Source: Maribacter arcticus (GTDB taxonomy: Bacteria; Bacteroidota; Bacteroidia; Flavobacteriales; Flavobacteriaceae). Taken from it: a stretch of DNA of 64,000 bases. The notes under the pieces are model-generated. The model saw only the letters and a list, made by a program, of their open reading frames with translations, did no database searches and was not told where the DNA came from. The position numbers were made by a program, and so were the translations under genes. Positions 44,330 to 53,064 of the stretch are shown here, in pieces (within the stretch, counting starts at the first letter, position 1; every line of letters starts with the position of its first letter). The stretch covers positions 124,001-188,000 of the forward strand of contig NZ_FUYL01000007.1 of NCBI RefSeq assembly GCF_900167935.1, read 5' to 3'.

Positions 44330-45865
44330 TTATATCATTTTGTTTTTTAAATAGTCTGATAGTCTAAGTGATAATGCGGTCAAGGTAAGGGTTGGATTAG
44401 GTGCCCCTGAAGTTGGGTAACATGCTGCCCCGGCAATAAATAAATTTGAGATGCCATGAACCTGACAATTGGAATCTACAACTCCTTTCTTTGGGTCATT
44501 TGCCATTCTTGTGGTACCCATATGATGCCATCCTCCGTTGGTGCTATCAGGGAACGTATTGTCATTTGGATCCCTCAGAAATTCATTGAGTCTTATTCTG
44601 CCTATCCCTGCAATGCCTAATTGTTGCCCAAGAATTTGATAAATTTTGCGAACACTATATTTATCTAAGGCGGTAAGTTCCCAGTGTAAGTTTGCCCTCC
44701 GTACACCAAGTTCATCTTTTTCCCCTCCAAGTGTAATTCTAGAACTTGGATTGGGAGCTTGCTCTATTCTTGTATTAAGTTGAAAGGCTCGTTCAATGTT
44801 TCCTTTTTCTACTTTGGCTTTTTCTGCAGCTTCGCCCCAGTTGGCAAACATATTTTCTAAACTTTTTCGTGGGTCACTGTTTTGCCAGGTTTCCATTCTA
44901 GGTTTTTGATATTTGGCCAAACTAAGAGGGGTAAGGGAGGCTGTCCCGTTTAGTATTTTTTCTTTGGTCTGTATTTCTTCGGTGATTGCCAACTCTGCGC
45001 TTGCCTTTGTTACTCCGTATTCCCACGAATATAAATTCGTAGAAAATGGTTTCACCAACCACAATTCTGCAGAAGCTACTTCTAAATGTTCCTGAAAATA
45101 TCTACCCACTAAATCATTATCATTACCCAAACCCTGAGGTGCTTGCGAGTTTGAAGCCAGTAGCATACGAGCATTCTGAATAGTTCCACATGCCATGACA
45201 AAGTGTTTTGCTTTTACTTTATGTGTTTTTCCTGCATAGTTTTTGACAATTACTTCTTTAACGTTAGATATGTTGTCATCAGCTTTGATATCAACCGCAT
45301 TTGCATATGTGTAAAGGTGAATATTTTTTGATTCGACAATATCCTTTTTATATAAGTCCCCGTATCGCGCCTGACTATATTGCCATATTTTGTTCCAGAC
45401 TACTTTGTCGTCAAGAGGGAAAGCAGTTAAGTTTGGTAGTTTGTTATACCAATATTCGTATTCATAATTATAAGGTCCCAGTTTTAGAATTTTATTTGCT
45501 TTTGCATAAAATGGATCAAGATCTTTTTTGGAGATTGGCCAACCACTATTTGGTACCCAATCCCGTTTTTTAAAATCAATTGGATCAAAAGGGGCACACA
45601 TGCCAGCCCAATGACCTGTGGTGCCACCAAAATAATGAAGTCGGGCAGATTTTAGCGGAAAGTATTTTTGGCCAGTTGTCTTCCCAGCATAAAGTTCTTG
45701 AACTTTGTCATCATATTCAAATCCGCCTCCTTCAAGTAAGATTACTTTATAAGGAGAATCCATCCAATCCAAAGCTATACTTATTCCTGCAGCTCCTGCG
45801 CCCACTATGCAAATATCACCCTCAATAATTGAGTTATTTTCTAATTCTCTTGCGTCTATATGCAT
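44330..45865 (-). CDS. GMC-family FAD oxidoreductase, second copy
   Basis: 511 aa from the ATG at 45865, 2 bp after the upstream small-subunit stop. The FAD motif is GDICIVGAGAAGISIALDWM. GGTTGHWAGMCAPFDPIDF lies in the flavin-attachment region, and CGTIQNARMLLAS follows. The C-terminal catalytic part is GWHHMGTTRMANDP with Asn in GAPNPTLTLTALS. It is closer to fructose/sorbitol-type dehydrogenases than to the first GMC protein in this window and lacks that protein's cysteine cluster. Likely a periplasmic polyol or sugar dehydrogenase exported with its Tat-bearing partner. Confidence 0.93.
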   Translation of the reverse strand: MHIDARELENNSIIEGDICIVGAGAAGISIALDWMDSPYKVILLEGGGFEYDDKVQELYAGKTTGQKYFPLKSARLHYFGGTTGHWAGMCAPFDPIDFKKRDWVPNSGWPISKKDLDPFYAKANKILKLGPYNYEYEYWYNKLPNLTAFPLDDKVVWNKIWQYSQARYGDLYKKDIVESKNIHLYTYANAVDIKADDNISNVKEVIVKNYAGKTHKVKAKHFVMACGTIQNARMLLASNSQAPQGLGNDNDLVGRYFQEHLEVASAELWLVKPFSTNLYSWEYGVTKASAELAITEEIQTKEKILNGTASLTPLSLAKYQKPRMETWQNSDPRKSLENMFANWGEAAEKAKVEKGNIERAFQLNTRIEQAPNPSSRITLGGEKDELGVRRANLHWELTALDKYSVRKIYQILGQQLGIAGIGRIRLNEFLRDPNDNTFPDSTNGGWHHMGTTRMANDPKKGVVDSNCQVHGISNLFIAGAACYPTSGAPNPTLTLTALSLRLSDYLKNKMI

Positions 45866-45867
45866 GA

Positions 45868-46251
45868 TTAGTTCTTTTGGGATAATGAAAAAAGAGCACA
45901 TTGGCGAGCTTCTGTCCTAGATAAGACCCAGCCATCTATCATTATTGTATTTTCTGTATGGTAATCATCAATAATTTGTTTATTTAATAGTTCGTTATTT
46001 GGATCAGGGGTAGTGGAACCATGATTAAATAAAAGTTCTAAAAGTTTTTGTTCACTGTTTTCATCTGAAAATTCCTTACGATATAAACTGCCAATATCAT
46101 TAATAGTTTTGTCATCACATATATAGGATAATAATTCAGGACTGTTTAGTGATGTCTCCAATTCTGTCTTTCCATATATATAATAGCAAGTTGGAATTGC
46201 GATTACTGAAATCCCAATTCCTGCTACTAGAACAAAACTTCTTCTTTTCAT
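45868..46251 (-). CDS. Tat-signal small subunit of the GMC dehydrogenase
   Basis: A 127-aa protein starting MKRRSFVLVAGIGISVIAIP, a twin-arginine signal (RRSFV). The mature part (LSYICDDKTINDIGSLYRKE, WVLSRTEARQCALFSLSQ) is like the small subunits of fructose/sorbitol dehydrogenases, whose Tat signal carries the cofactor-loaded GMC subunit across the membrane. It is directly upstream of the GMC gene (2-bp gap), supporting a complex. Half the length of the gluconate-type subunit 3 at 18151. Confidence 0.85.
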   Translation of the reverse strand: MKRRSFVLVAGIGISVIAIPTCYYIYGKTELETSLNSPELLSYICDDKTINDIGSLYRKEFSDENSEQKLLELLFNHGSTTPDPNNELLNKQIIDDYHTENTIMIDGWVLSRTEARQCALFSLSQKN

Positions 46252-46533
46252 GTATCAATTTTTTTGTTGGTTTGATGTTTTAAATTCGGTCAAATGTGTT
46301 GATTAATATAAATTATCACATAGTATTCTTTTCTGTCATAAGCTCTGCAGCTTGCAAAGACTGTTTAATTTCAGTAGGATTCCAATAACCAATTTCTCTG
46401 ACTATTTTCTTATCAAAAGAGTTAAGTTTTAATTACATGGAAGCCAATTAAGATCATATCAGTTACGATAATAACAAGGCTTAGAAATAATACCCAAGCC
46501 TTGAATAGTAGCTTTAAATTTGTGACATGGATA

Positions 46534-47295
46534 TTATTGCCTTTCTAAGGCTATTACTTTAGCATCTGGACCACTCAAATCTTTTCGAAGAGACCATATC
46601 TCTCCTTTATCGCCATCGGTTGTAGCTTCTACATCTTTCATGAATTGTTGAAAACTACCCGCCCCATGAACATCTTCGAAATCTTGCATAAATGTGTCGT
46701 CTTTTGCCATCCAAGAATAGCTATCAAAGAAATCTACCCAGGCAAAATCCATTCCGTCCATATTTGGCATCTCATTTGTATAGAGGCCATAAATTTGGTC
46801 AGGCATTTTTTCCTTATACATTTTCACTACTTTTTTCACTACTTTTTCCATAAAGTCCATATCCTTAAATCGTTTAATATCGATCATAAAAACGGAGACT
46901 TTATTGATTTCAAAATCCTTTGAAAAATTTGATAAGTCAGGATGCATTTTCATGTAATTTACTTCTACCTCAGACTCTAGATATTGGTTTACATTCTTGT
47001 TGTTGTCTTCAGCATGTTCTTTACTTTCGGGCCTACCATCTAAAGCACTCCATGGTAGGGGCCCCATAATTAGCATATACTTCCCTGCATTTTTTCCATT
47101 ATCGATATTATAGACCCTAGCTCCAAAGGGTCCGGTGGCATGAAATTTTTTGTTGTGTGCTGCAATACCAGCCTCAAATTCGGCTATTTTTTCAGGTTTT
47201 ACGGTTAACATTACATTTTCAATGACCAAACTTTCATTGGTCTGGGATACCATCATAAGTGGTACTAAAACTAAGGTGTACAATAATCTTTTCAT
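46534..47295 (-). CDS. Secreted hypothetical protein, duplicated dimeric alpha/beta-barrel-like
   Basis: A 253-aa protein with a signal peptide (LLYTLVLVPLMMVSQ). The mature part appears to hold two related halves: VIENVMLTVKPEKIAEFEAG at ~24-43, and INKVSVFMIDIKRFKDMDF at ~132-150. Each begins a beta-strand/helix unit like ABM- or NIPSNAP-type ferredoxin-like domains. It is rich in Met and acidic residues (TNEMPNMDGMDFAWVDFFDS). No catalytic motif recognised. Lies between the GMC small subunit and a methyltransferase, all minus strand but with a 282-bp gap downstream. Confidence 0.65.
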   Translation of the reverse strand: MKRLLYTLVLVPLMMVSQTNESLVIENVMLTVKPEKIAEFEAGIAAHNKKFHATGPFGARVYNIDNGKNAGKYMLIMGPLPWSALDGRPESKEHAEDNNKNVNQYLESEVEVNYMKMHPDLSNFSKDFEINKVSVFMIDIKRFKDMDFMEKVVKKVVKMYKEKMPDQIYGLYTNEMPNMDGMDFAWVDFFDSYSWMAKDDTFMQDFEDVHGAGSFQQFMKDVEATTDGDKGEIWSLRKDLSGPDAKVIALERQ

Positions 47296-47412
47296 TGGTT
47301 CTATTATTTATTGGTTACTATTCTTTTATGATACTATTAGTTGCTCTAGTTTTTGGTAAGTTTCATGGCATTCATCTTTTGGGTCGGATTATTGAAATAC
47401 CTAATTTCTATT

Positions 47413-48420
47413 TTAGTTCATAATACCTTCAACTAAACTTATTGATGGGGTAACGGTTATAATTCGATTAATTTTCAGACCGGCTTGGTGAAAAATATGC
47501 TCAAATTGCTCTTTTGTACGCTCTTTTCCGCCAATCATAAGCATCGTTATGTCCAACCATTTGAAGGGATGTGGGTCGTTTCCTTTCGGGATTACCGCTT
47601 CTACTACCAATAATTTACCATTTGGTTTCATTGCCTTTCTACAATTGGTTAGAATGACCACTGCGTCCTCATCGCTCCAGTCGTGAACGATGTGTCTCAA
47701 AATGTAAGCATCACTACTAGGAACTGATTCAAAAAAATTGCCTCCAACAATTTCCATTCTGCTACGAAGCTCATTGTTGGAAATGTTTTCCATTGCCCTT
47801 GCAACCACCTCCGGCATATCGAATAAAACTCCTTTCACGTCTTGATTTTGTTTTAATACGGAGGAGAGAACCTCGCCATTTCCACCGCCCACATCGACGA
47901 CCGTGTCGAAAACTGAAAAATCATAGTTATCGATCATAGGCTGGGTTTCTCCTCCATGGAAATTGGTCATTGCGCGATCAAATATTTTCCCTTCTTCCGG
48001 ATTTTTCGTTAAGTACTCAAAAGGCCCCATACCGATAGCTTTATGCCATCCTGGCTCACCTGATTGAACTGCAAACGAAAGCTCTGTATAGGCTTTGTAG
48101 AATAGCCCACCAGCGGATATGGCCATGGCTTTCATACTATCTGGATGGTCTTCTTGCAGGCATTCGGCCAAAGGAGTCAGCCCAAAGTTTCCGGTTTGAT
48201 CTTCAGCGAAAATGCCGTTACTGCATAAAGCACGCAAAAGGCGATAGATAGATTCTTTATGAGACCCTGTTTTTTCGGCAAGCTGTGCGCTATTCATGGG
48301 GCCATGGGCAGCAATCAATTCAGCAATATTTAGCTTAGCGGCAATATGTATTGCCTTTGCTGGTACAAATCCAAAGATCATTTGGGTAATTGCTATATGT
48401 GGTGGTACATTATTTTCCAT
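47413..48420 (-). CDS. Winged-helix O-methyltransferase (Methyltransf_2)
   Basis: About 335 aa from the ATG at 48420; the frame is open to a TTG at 48504 but the extra residues look non-homologous. The N-terminal dimerisation winged helix shows IHIAAKLNIAELIAAHGP, LAEKTGSHKESIYRLLRALC and FAEDQTGNFGLTPLAECL. SAM motif I is VVDVGGGNGEVLSSVL, followed by GVLFDMPEVV and ILRHIVHDWSDEDA with the His-Asp typical of caffeate/acetylserotonin-type O-methyltransferases. In bacteria these often modify phenolic or polyketide compounds; the acceptor is unknown. Distant paralog of the enzyme at 12750. Confidence 0.9.
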   Translation of the reverse strand: MENNVPPHIAITQMIFGFVPAKAIHIAAKLNIAELIAAHGPMNSAQLAEKTGSHKESIYRLLRALCSNGIFAEDQTGNFGLTPLAECLQEDHPDSMKAMAISAGGLFYKAYTELSFAVQSGEPGWHKAIGMGPFEYLTKNPEEGKIFDRAMTNFHGGETQPMIDNYDFSVFDTVVDVGGGNGEVLSSVLKQNQDVKGVLFDMPEVVARAMENISNNELRSRMEIVGGNFFESVPSSDAYILRHIVHDWSDEDAVVILTNCRKAMKPNGKLLVVEAVIPKGNDPHPFKWLDITMLMIGGKERTKEQFEHIFHQAGLKINRIITVTPSISLVEGIMN

Positions 48421-48826
48421 TATTTTATTGCTGTTACCGTTCCATTTTAATTGTTTTAAGCGGTCTAAAATTTGATAATTGGCTTTTTTGTGCTTTGGTT
48501 GCAACCTGCCAGTTATTATTTTAAAGTATCTGTCAAAAAAGGGGGGGGAGAGCTATAATTAGATACAATTAACCTATTTCGTAGTTGATGTATATTTATT
48601 TATGGACGAACGGCCATAAATTATGTCCCTATGCACCTGTTTAATTATCTGAAGAATTTGATGGGGATTAAAACTATACCAAGACCACTATCCAAATGGG
48701 ATACAATATCAACGCAAGGGCAAATAGGGAAAGCAGCTAGTTATGCATAGATAACATTTAAATTGGCTGTTTTATGAATATAAATATTTGAAGTTGTGCT
48801 CAAATTAAATAATACTATGTTCGTTT
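48421..48826. other. Intergenic region with a poly-G tract
   Basis: 406 bp between minus-strand genes. A6 followed by G8 at 48535-48548 is the only run of this kind in the window, located ~115-128 bp upstream of the methyltransferase ATG. Runs like this slip during replication and can change promoter spacing. No gene was seen in the rest. Confidence 0.55.
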
Positions 48827-50782
48827 TTAGGTACTTGTGACAAAATACATATCTATTTTGCCTTTCCCTTTTGCTTGTATTTTTCCCCTATGCGTAAAGG
48901 TAAATTGTGTATTATCTTTTAGTAGTTCATAAGTGTGTTGAGAGATGTTAACTTGACCTACAGCACCACTGCTTTCAATTCTAGCGGCAGTATTTACGGT
49001 ATCTCCCCAAAGGTCATATTGAAATTTCTTAACCCCAACAATACCAGCGACAACCGGACCTGTATGTATGCCCAGACGCATTTCAAATGTAAAGCCGTCT
49101 GTTGTTTTTTTATCTGAAAATCTTTGGGTCATAAAAGATTGCATTTCAAGTGCGGCTAAAACCGTATTCTGAACTGAATCGGTTGAAGGTACTGGTAGAC
49201 CACCGGCAGCCATAAAAGCATCACCTATTGTTTTGATTTTTTCAATACCATACTTCTCACAGATATGGTCAAATGCCTTAAAGCAATGGTTTATTTCACC
49301 AATTAATTCTACCGCAGTAAGTTCTGCAGACTTTTCTGTAAAACCTTTAAAGTCGGTGAACAAGATAGAAACTAAGTCAAAATCGCGAGCCTGAGCTTCC
49401 CCTTTCTCTTTCAGTTCTTCAGCAATTTCCGCAGGCAGAATATTCAACAATAGACTTTCTGAACGGTCTTTTTCTTTCTTTAAAATATCTTTTGATTTTT
49501 TAACGTATTGCCATCTTGAAAAAAAGCCAATTGCTAATAGAAAACAGATTGTTCCGACTGCAATAGCCAGATTTCGATTTTTATCTTTTTGCTGTACTTC
49601 AGATTTATGTTGTAATTGTACTTTTATATCTTTCTCAATTTGCACTAAACTATCGGCCATAATTTTCTTCGAGAATTCTATTTGCTGTAATTTTATGGCT
49701 AAGTCTTCTGTTTTTATGCTATCGCCAATAAAAATCATTTGCTCATGATATTCTAAGGCTTCTGTAGTATTACCTAATGCTCTGTAAGCATCATACAAAC
49801 ATTCACAAGCATATTCTTGACTTCCCAAGTCGCCTACCTTCTGGGCCATAGAAAGGCTTTTTTTACAATATGTTATTGCCTTTTTATAGTTTTTATTGTC
49901 CAGATAAATATCACTTATACTTAATAGCGTATTGGCCCCACCTTGAATATCATTTATGCTTTCACTGATATCAAAACTTCTTTGAAGAAAATCTAATGCT
50001 TTTGTGGTTTCTCCTTGCTCAAGGTAAACAGTTCCGATTCCTGAAAGAGCTGATGCTATTCCTAATTTATCTTCTTTCTTTTTTTCGATAACCAAGCCTT
50101 TTTCGTAATAATACAGCGCTTGTTGAAAATCTTTTTTTGTTAGGTATAGGCCACCAATATTTATATACATGGCAGAATTACTCTCTTCCTCATTTAATTC
50201 TTTGTTAATGGCCATGCTCTTTTTATAATAATCTAGAGCTTTATCGTATTCTCCTTTAGATAAATAGATGCTTCCAAATTCATTGTAAATAGATCCTTTA
50301 CCATCTAAGTCATTTTCTTCCTCATAAATCTTTAAACTTTTTTGATAGTAAATCAATGCGTTGATAACATCTTCATTGTCATGATAGATATATCCCATTT
50401 TTACGAGAATATCAGCAGCACCCAGTTTATTGTCTATTTTTTCGGCAAGCTCCAAACCCTCTTCGTACGATGATAATGCTTTTGAATAGTACCCCATTCT
50501 AAATTGAATATATCCTCTAAGAGTAAGGGCCTCTAAAAGTCCCTTTTCGTTTTTAGTTTCTTTAGTGAATTGGTATAATTGGTGCGTTAGGATTAATGCA
50601 CTATCGGGCTGTGATGAAAAAAAGCCCTGGTAGATATAATCAGTTAGTGCAAATGCTCTAATGCTATCAGAAATTTTTTCATTCTCCCAAGTACTATACA
50701 AGGAATCAAGCTCTGTTTGTGAAAAAACAGAACTTTGAAGGCAAAATAAAATGAGTAAAAAACTTATGTTTTTCATTTTCAC
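48827..50782 (-). CDS. TPR - membrane - class III adenylate cyclase, second copy
   Basis: 651 aa with the same design as the gene at 32136: signal peptide (ISFLLILFCLQSSVFSQ), eight or so TPR units at ~45-370 (ALSSYEEGLELAEKI, ALDYYKKSMAINKEL, ALYYYEKGLVIEKK), coiled coil, a membrane helix at ~404-425, and a cyclase domain at ~455-640 with VSILFTDFKGF, KIKTIGDAFMAAGGLP and YDLWGDTVNTAARIES. The Lys/Asp base-recognition pair predicts cAMP. It ends the long minus-strand block after the DUF6090 array, 188 bp beyond the last array gene, so it may respond to the same envelope condition. Confidence 0.93.
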   Translation of the reverse strand: MKMKNISFLLILFCLQSSVFSQTELDSLYSTWENEKISDSIRAFALTDYIYQGFFSSQPDSALILTHQLYQFTKETKNEKGLLEALTLRGYIQFRMGYYSKALSSYEEGLELAEKIDNKLGAADILVKMGYIYHDNEDVINALIYYQKSLKIYEEENDLDGKGSIYNEFGSIYLSKGEYDKALDYYKKSMAINKELNEEESNSAMYINIGGLYLTKKDFQQALYYYEKGLVIEKKKEDKLGIASALSGIGTVYLEQGETTKALDFLQRSFDISESINDIQGGANTLLSISDIYLDNKNYKKAITYCKKSLSMAQKVGDLGSQEYACECLYDAYRALGNTTEALEYHEQMIFIGDSIKTEDLAIKLQQIEFSKKIMADSLVQIEKDIKVQLQHKSEVQQKDKNRNLAIAVGTICFLLAIGFFSRWQYVKKSKDILKKEKDRSESLLLNILPAEIAEELKEKGEAQARDFDLVSILFTDFKGFTEKSAELTAVELIGEINHCFKAFDHICEKYGIEKIKTIGDAFMAAGGLPVPSTDSVQNTVLAALEMQSFMTQRFSDKKTTDGFTFEMRLGIHTGPVVAGIVGVKKFQYDLWGDTVNTAARIESSGAVGQVNISQHTYELLKDNTQFTFTHRGKIQAKGKGKIDMYFVTST

Positions 50783-50846
50783 TTTTTAATTGATCAACCT
50801 CATTTTTTTTCAGTTGCTAATAAATAAAGTGTTTATGGCTAGATAT

Positions 50847-50957
50847 TTATGTAAAATACTCAATATTTGTTGTTTTGCCCTCCTCCCGTACCGAAGAGTT
50901 ACATTCGGGCGGATCGGTGAGGAAGTTTTTGCGGATTTTGCGGAAGAATTTTATCAT
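50847..50957 (-). pseudogene. DUF6090 head-only remnant with a 33-bp insertion
   Basis: A 36-codon frame on the minus strand. It begins MIKFFRKIRKNFL, the array head, then has 11 extra residues (TDPPECNSSVR) and resumes with EEGKTT before ending at TAA. The inserted 33 bp (50886-50918) is GC-richer than its surroundings and, with its edges, forms an imperfect inverted repeat (CCTC...CCGA / TCGG...GAGG). The membrane segment and tail are absent. It lies 13 bp downstream of the last intact array gene. Confidence 0.75.
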
Positions 50958-50970
50958 CTATACGTAAATT

Positions 50971-51756
50971 TTATTCGATCTCATTTTCAATTAAGTTTAG
51001 AATAGTTTTGATTTTTTTCATGTAACCATCAGATTCCCAGTTAAGACCGATGTTTAGAGTTACTGCACTTGCAAGAATCCCCTCCAACTTTTTATCCGAT
51101 AATATCTCTTCAACAGCAGGTAATGTTGTAGAACCAGATAACTTAATTTCTTCTATCATTGTTTTATCGTTTAGGAACGATAGGTTATCCGGACTTAAGA
51201 AAAAACTGATTTGTATATTTCTGGAAATTCCCAAATCGATTAAATGCTCAACTATTATATTTCTGTAAATGTCCACCCATTCAGATTCTTGGTCTTTAAA
51301 ATCGACGATGCCAGATGAAAATGTTGTAAGATAGTGCCGTAAAGAATCATTTCTAATAAGCTGCAAGTTTTCGGCTGTCATTATTTCATTATCTATTGGA
51401 TCAAAAGTTGGGGCAAGGATAAGAGGACTCAAAATTACTGTAAGTGTATCCATAGGAACCACTGTTTTTGTATCCATTAATTCAAGTGCTCTTTTTGAGC
51501 CTTTTATGATAAGCTTTCGCTGATGTATTTTATCTTCCAGTTGGACGAGATTATCTTTAAATTGGCTTAGCAATTCCACTAAGATTTTTTGCTCTTTAGA
51601 CCGCTCCTTACGTAACTCGTTCCAATTATTAATGCTTAAGGCAATCAAAATCCCGATGACTACAAGGACAATTTCGCCGATGGCGTATTTGAAGTACTTA
51701 CTGGTTTTGCCTTCGTTGAGTAGGTTTTGGCGGATTTTACGGAATAATTTAATCAT
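50971..51756 (-). CDS. DUF6090 family membrane protein (array copy 8, last intact)
   Basis: 261 aa. The head MIKLFRKIRQNLLNEGKTSK is positively charged, followed by one membrane helix (IVLVVIGILIALSI) and INNWNELRKERSKEQ. By the positive-inside rule the tail is periplasmic. The tail (~48-261) is helical with coiled-coil stretches and contains the loosely conserved core IMTAENLQLIRNDSLRHYLT seen in the other copies. It is separated from the rest of the array by the dipeptidase gene and is followed by a head-only remnant. Function unknown. Confidence 0.9.
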   Translation of the reverse strand: MIKLFRKIRQNLLNEGKTSKYFKYAIGEIVLVVIGILIALSINNWNELRKERSKEQKILVELLSQFKDNLVQLEDKIHQRKLIIKGSKRALELMDTKTVVPMDTLTVILSPLILAPTFDPIDNEIMTAENLQLIRNDSLRHYLTTFSSGIVDFKDQESEWVDIYRNIIVEHLIDLGISRNIQISFFLSPDNLSFLNDKTMIEEIKLSGSTTLPAVEEILSDKKLEGILASAVTLNIGLNWESDGYMKKIKTILNLIENEIE

Positions 51757-51799
51757 AGCTATAAGTTATTCACCTCCCAAGAAGGGTTAGGGGTGGGTT

Positions 51800-52981
51800 T
51801 TATTTCGATTCATTGGCTTTTAAAACCCGTAACAGATTACCACCAAGTATTTTATCGATATCTTTTTCATTGTATCCTTTTTCTACCAAAGTCTTTGTGA
51901 TTTTTGAATAGTCGGTTACATCGTCTAATTGTTTTGGTGGTTGATAAATACCGTCAAAATCAGAGCCGATTCCTACATAATCTACACCTACGAGGTTTAT
52001 TACGTATTCTATATGTTGAATTACCCAATCAAAAGGCGCACGAAGTTCATACGATTCAGCAATGTATTTTTTGTACATAGATTCTTCAGCATGATATGAC
52101 AACATGCCCGTATTTATGAGGGAGTCTATTTCTGCTTTGTGTTTTTCAATAAATGCAAATTCCCTTGGTTCTACGGAAGGGTCTATAAACCCTGAATTAA
52201 AATTAATCTGGATAACACCTCCATTTTTTGCCACCGCTTTTATTTGGTCGTCTTTTAAATTTCGTTTGTGTGGACACAGCGTATACACCGAACTATGTGA
52301 AGCAATAACAGGTTTAGTGGTCGTTGCAATAACATCGTAAAACGTTTGCTCGCCAACGTGAGAGATATCTACCATAATCCCTAAAGCATTCATTTTTTGA
52401 ATCACTTTTTTGCCAAACACCGTCAGTCCTTTTTTACCTTCTGAATTCTTTGAACCTTCCAGATTGGTTTCATCAGAAGCACTTGTTGCCCATGGTGTAG
52501 AGTTGTTCCAAGTCAACGTAATATACCGGACACCACGATTGTAAAGAGCCTCCATTTTGTCCAAATCGTTTTCAATTTGGTGACCTCCTTCCAGTCCAAC
52601 TAATGCCGCAATTTTATGCTGCATAACAGTTTTTAGAAGTTTTTTTGTATTGGCAACTTTTACTATTTTAGAAGGATTTCGTTGTATAACGGCATCCAAA
52701 CTATCGAGTTGCCTATTGGCAAATGCATACGGATTCAGCTGGTCGCCATCGCTCCAAACTGAAAAGAATTGTACGTCCACACTACCTTCTTTCATTCTAT
52801 TAAGGTCACTATGAGTTATACCTTTTAAATCGGTATCGAAAACAAAACCCTTCTCCATAGTTTGGGTGAGAAAATCGTTGTGAGTATCTACAAAAATGGC
52901 ATTATTATGAATTTTTTGATAACTCTGGGCGCTTAGCTGAAGTGTTGTGATTAAGCTGATGAATAGTAGTTTTGTTTTCAT
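51800..52981 (-). CDS. Membrane dipeptidase (M19 family)
   Basis: A 393-aa secreted enzyme (signal LLFISLITTLQLSAQ). Renal dipeptidase-type zinc motifs are in order: FVDTHNDF (HxD), LVGLEGGHQIEN (bridging Glu), MVDISHVGEQTF (His), VIASHSSV (His) and GIGSDFDG (Asp). M19 enzymes split dipeptides, including those with D-residues at the C-terminal position. Inserted between DUF6090 copies, 2 bp after a truncated head remnant and ~44 bp before the next copy, so it shares their transcript. Fits the surrounding peptide-degrading gene set. Confidence 0.95.
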   Translation of the reverse strand: MKTKLLFISLITTLQLSAQSYQKIHNNAIFVDTHNDFLTQTMEKGFVFDTDLKGITHSDLNRMKEGSVDVQFFSVWSDGDQLNPYAFANRQLDSLDAVIQRNPSKIVKVANTKKLLKTVMQHKIAALVGLEGGHQIENDLDKMEALYNRGVRYITLTWNNSTPWATSASDETNLEGSKNSEGKKGLTVFGKKVIQKMNALGIMVDISHVGEQTFYDVIATTTKPVIASHSSVYTLCPHKRNLKDDQIKAVAKNGGVIQINFNSGFIDPSVEPREFAFIEKHKAEIDSLINTGMLSYHAEESMYKKYIAESYELRAPFDWVIQHIEYVINLVGVDYVGIGSDFDGIYQPPKQLDDVTDYSKITKTLVEKGYNEKDIDKILGGNLLRVLKANESK

Positions 52982-52983
52982 TT

Positions 52984-53064
52984 TTAGTTCGTATTATCAG
53001 GTTTGGTTGGTTCAATATTTTCTTTAAAGTCCTCTTGGCGAATTTTTCTAAAGAGTTTAATCAT
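52984..53064 (-). pseudogene. DUF6090 head-only mini-ORF
   Basis: 26 codons: MIKLFRKIRQ, identical to the first ten residues of array heads, then EDFKENIEPTKPDNTN and TAA at 52984-52986. Its ATG overlaps the TGA of the upstream copy (ATGA at 53061-53064), keeping the coupling used elsewhere in the array. It looks like the stump of a copy whose body was replaced when the dipeptidase gene or its junction formed. Confidence 0.75.

Noticed and set aside
46421-46534. Open minus-strand stretch that would encode a hydrophobic peptide after the secreted protein gene
   Set aside because: No ATG, GTG or TTG in a useful place and only ~40 codons; composition alone is not enough to call a gene.
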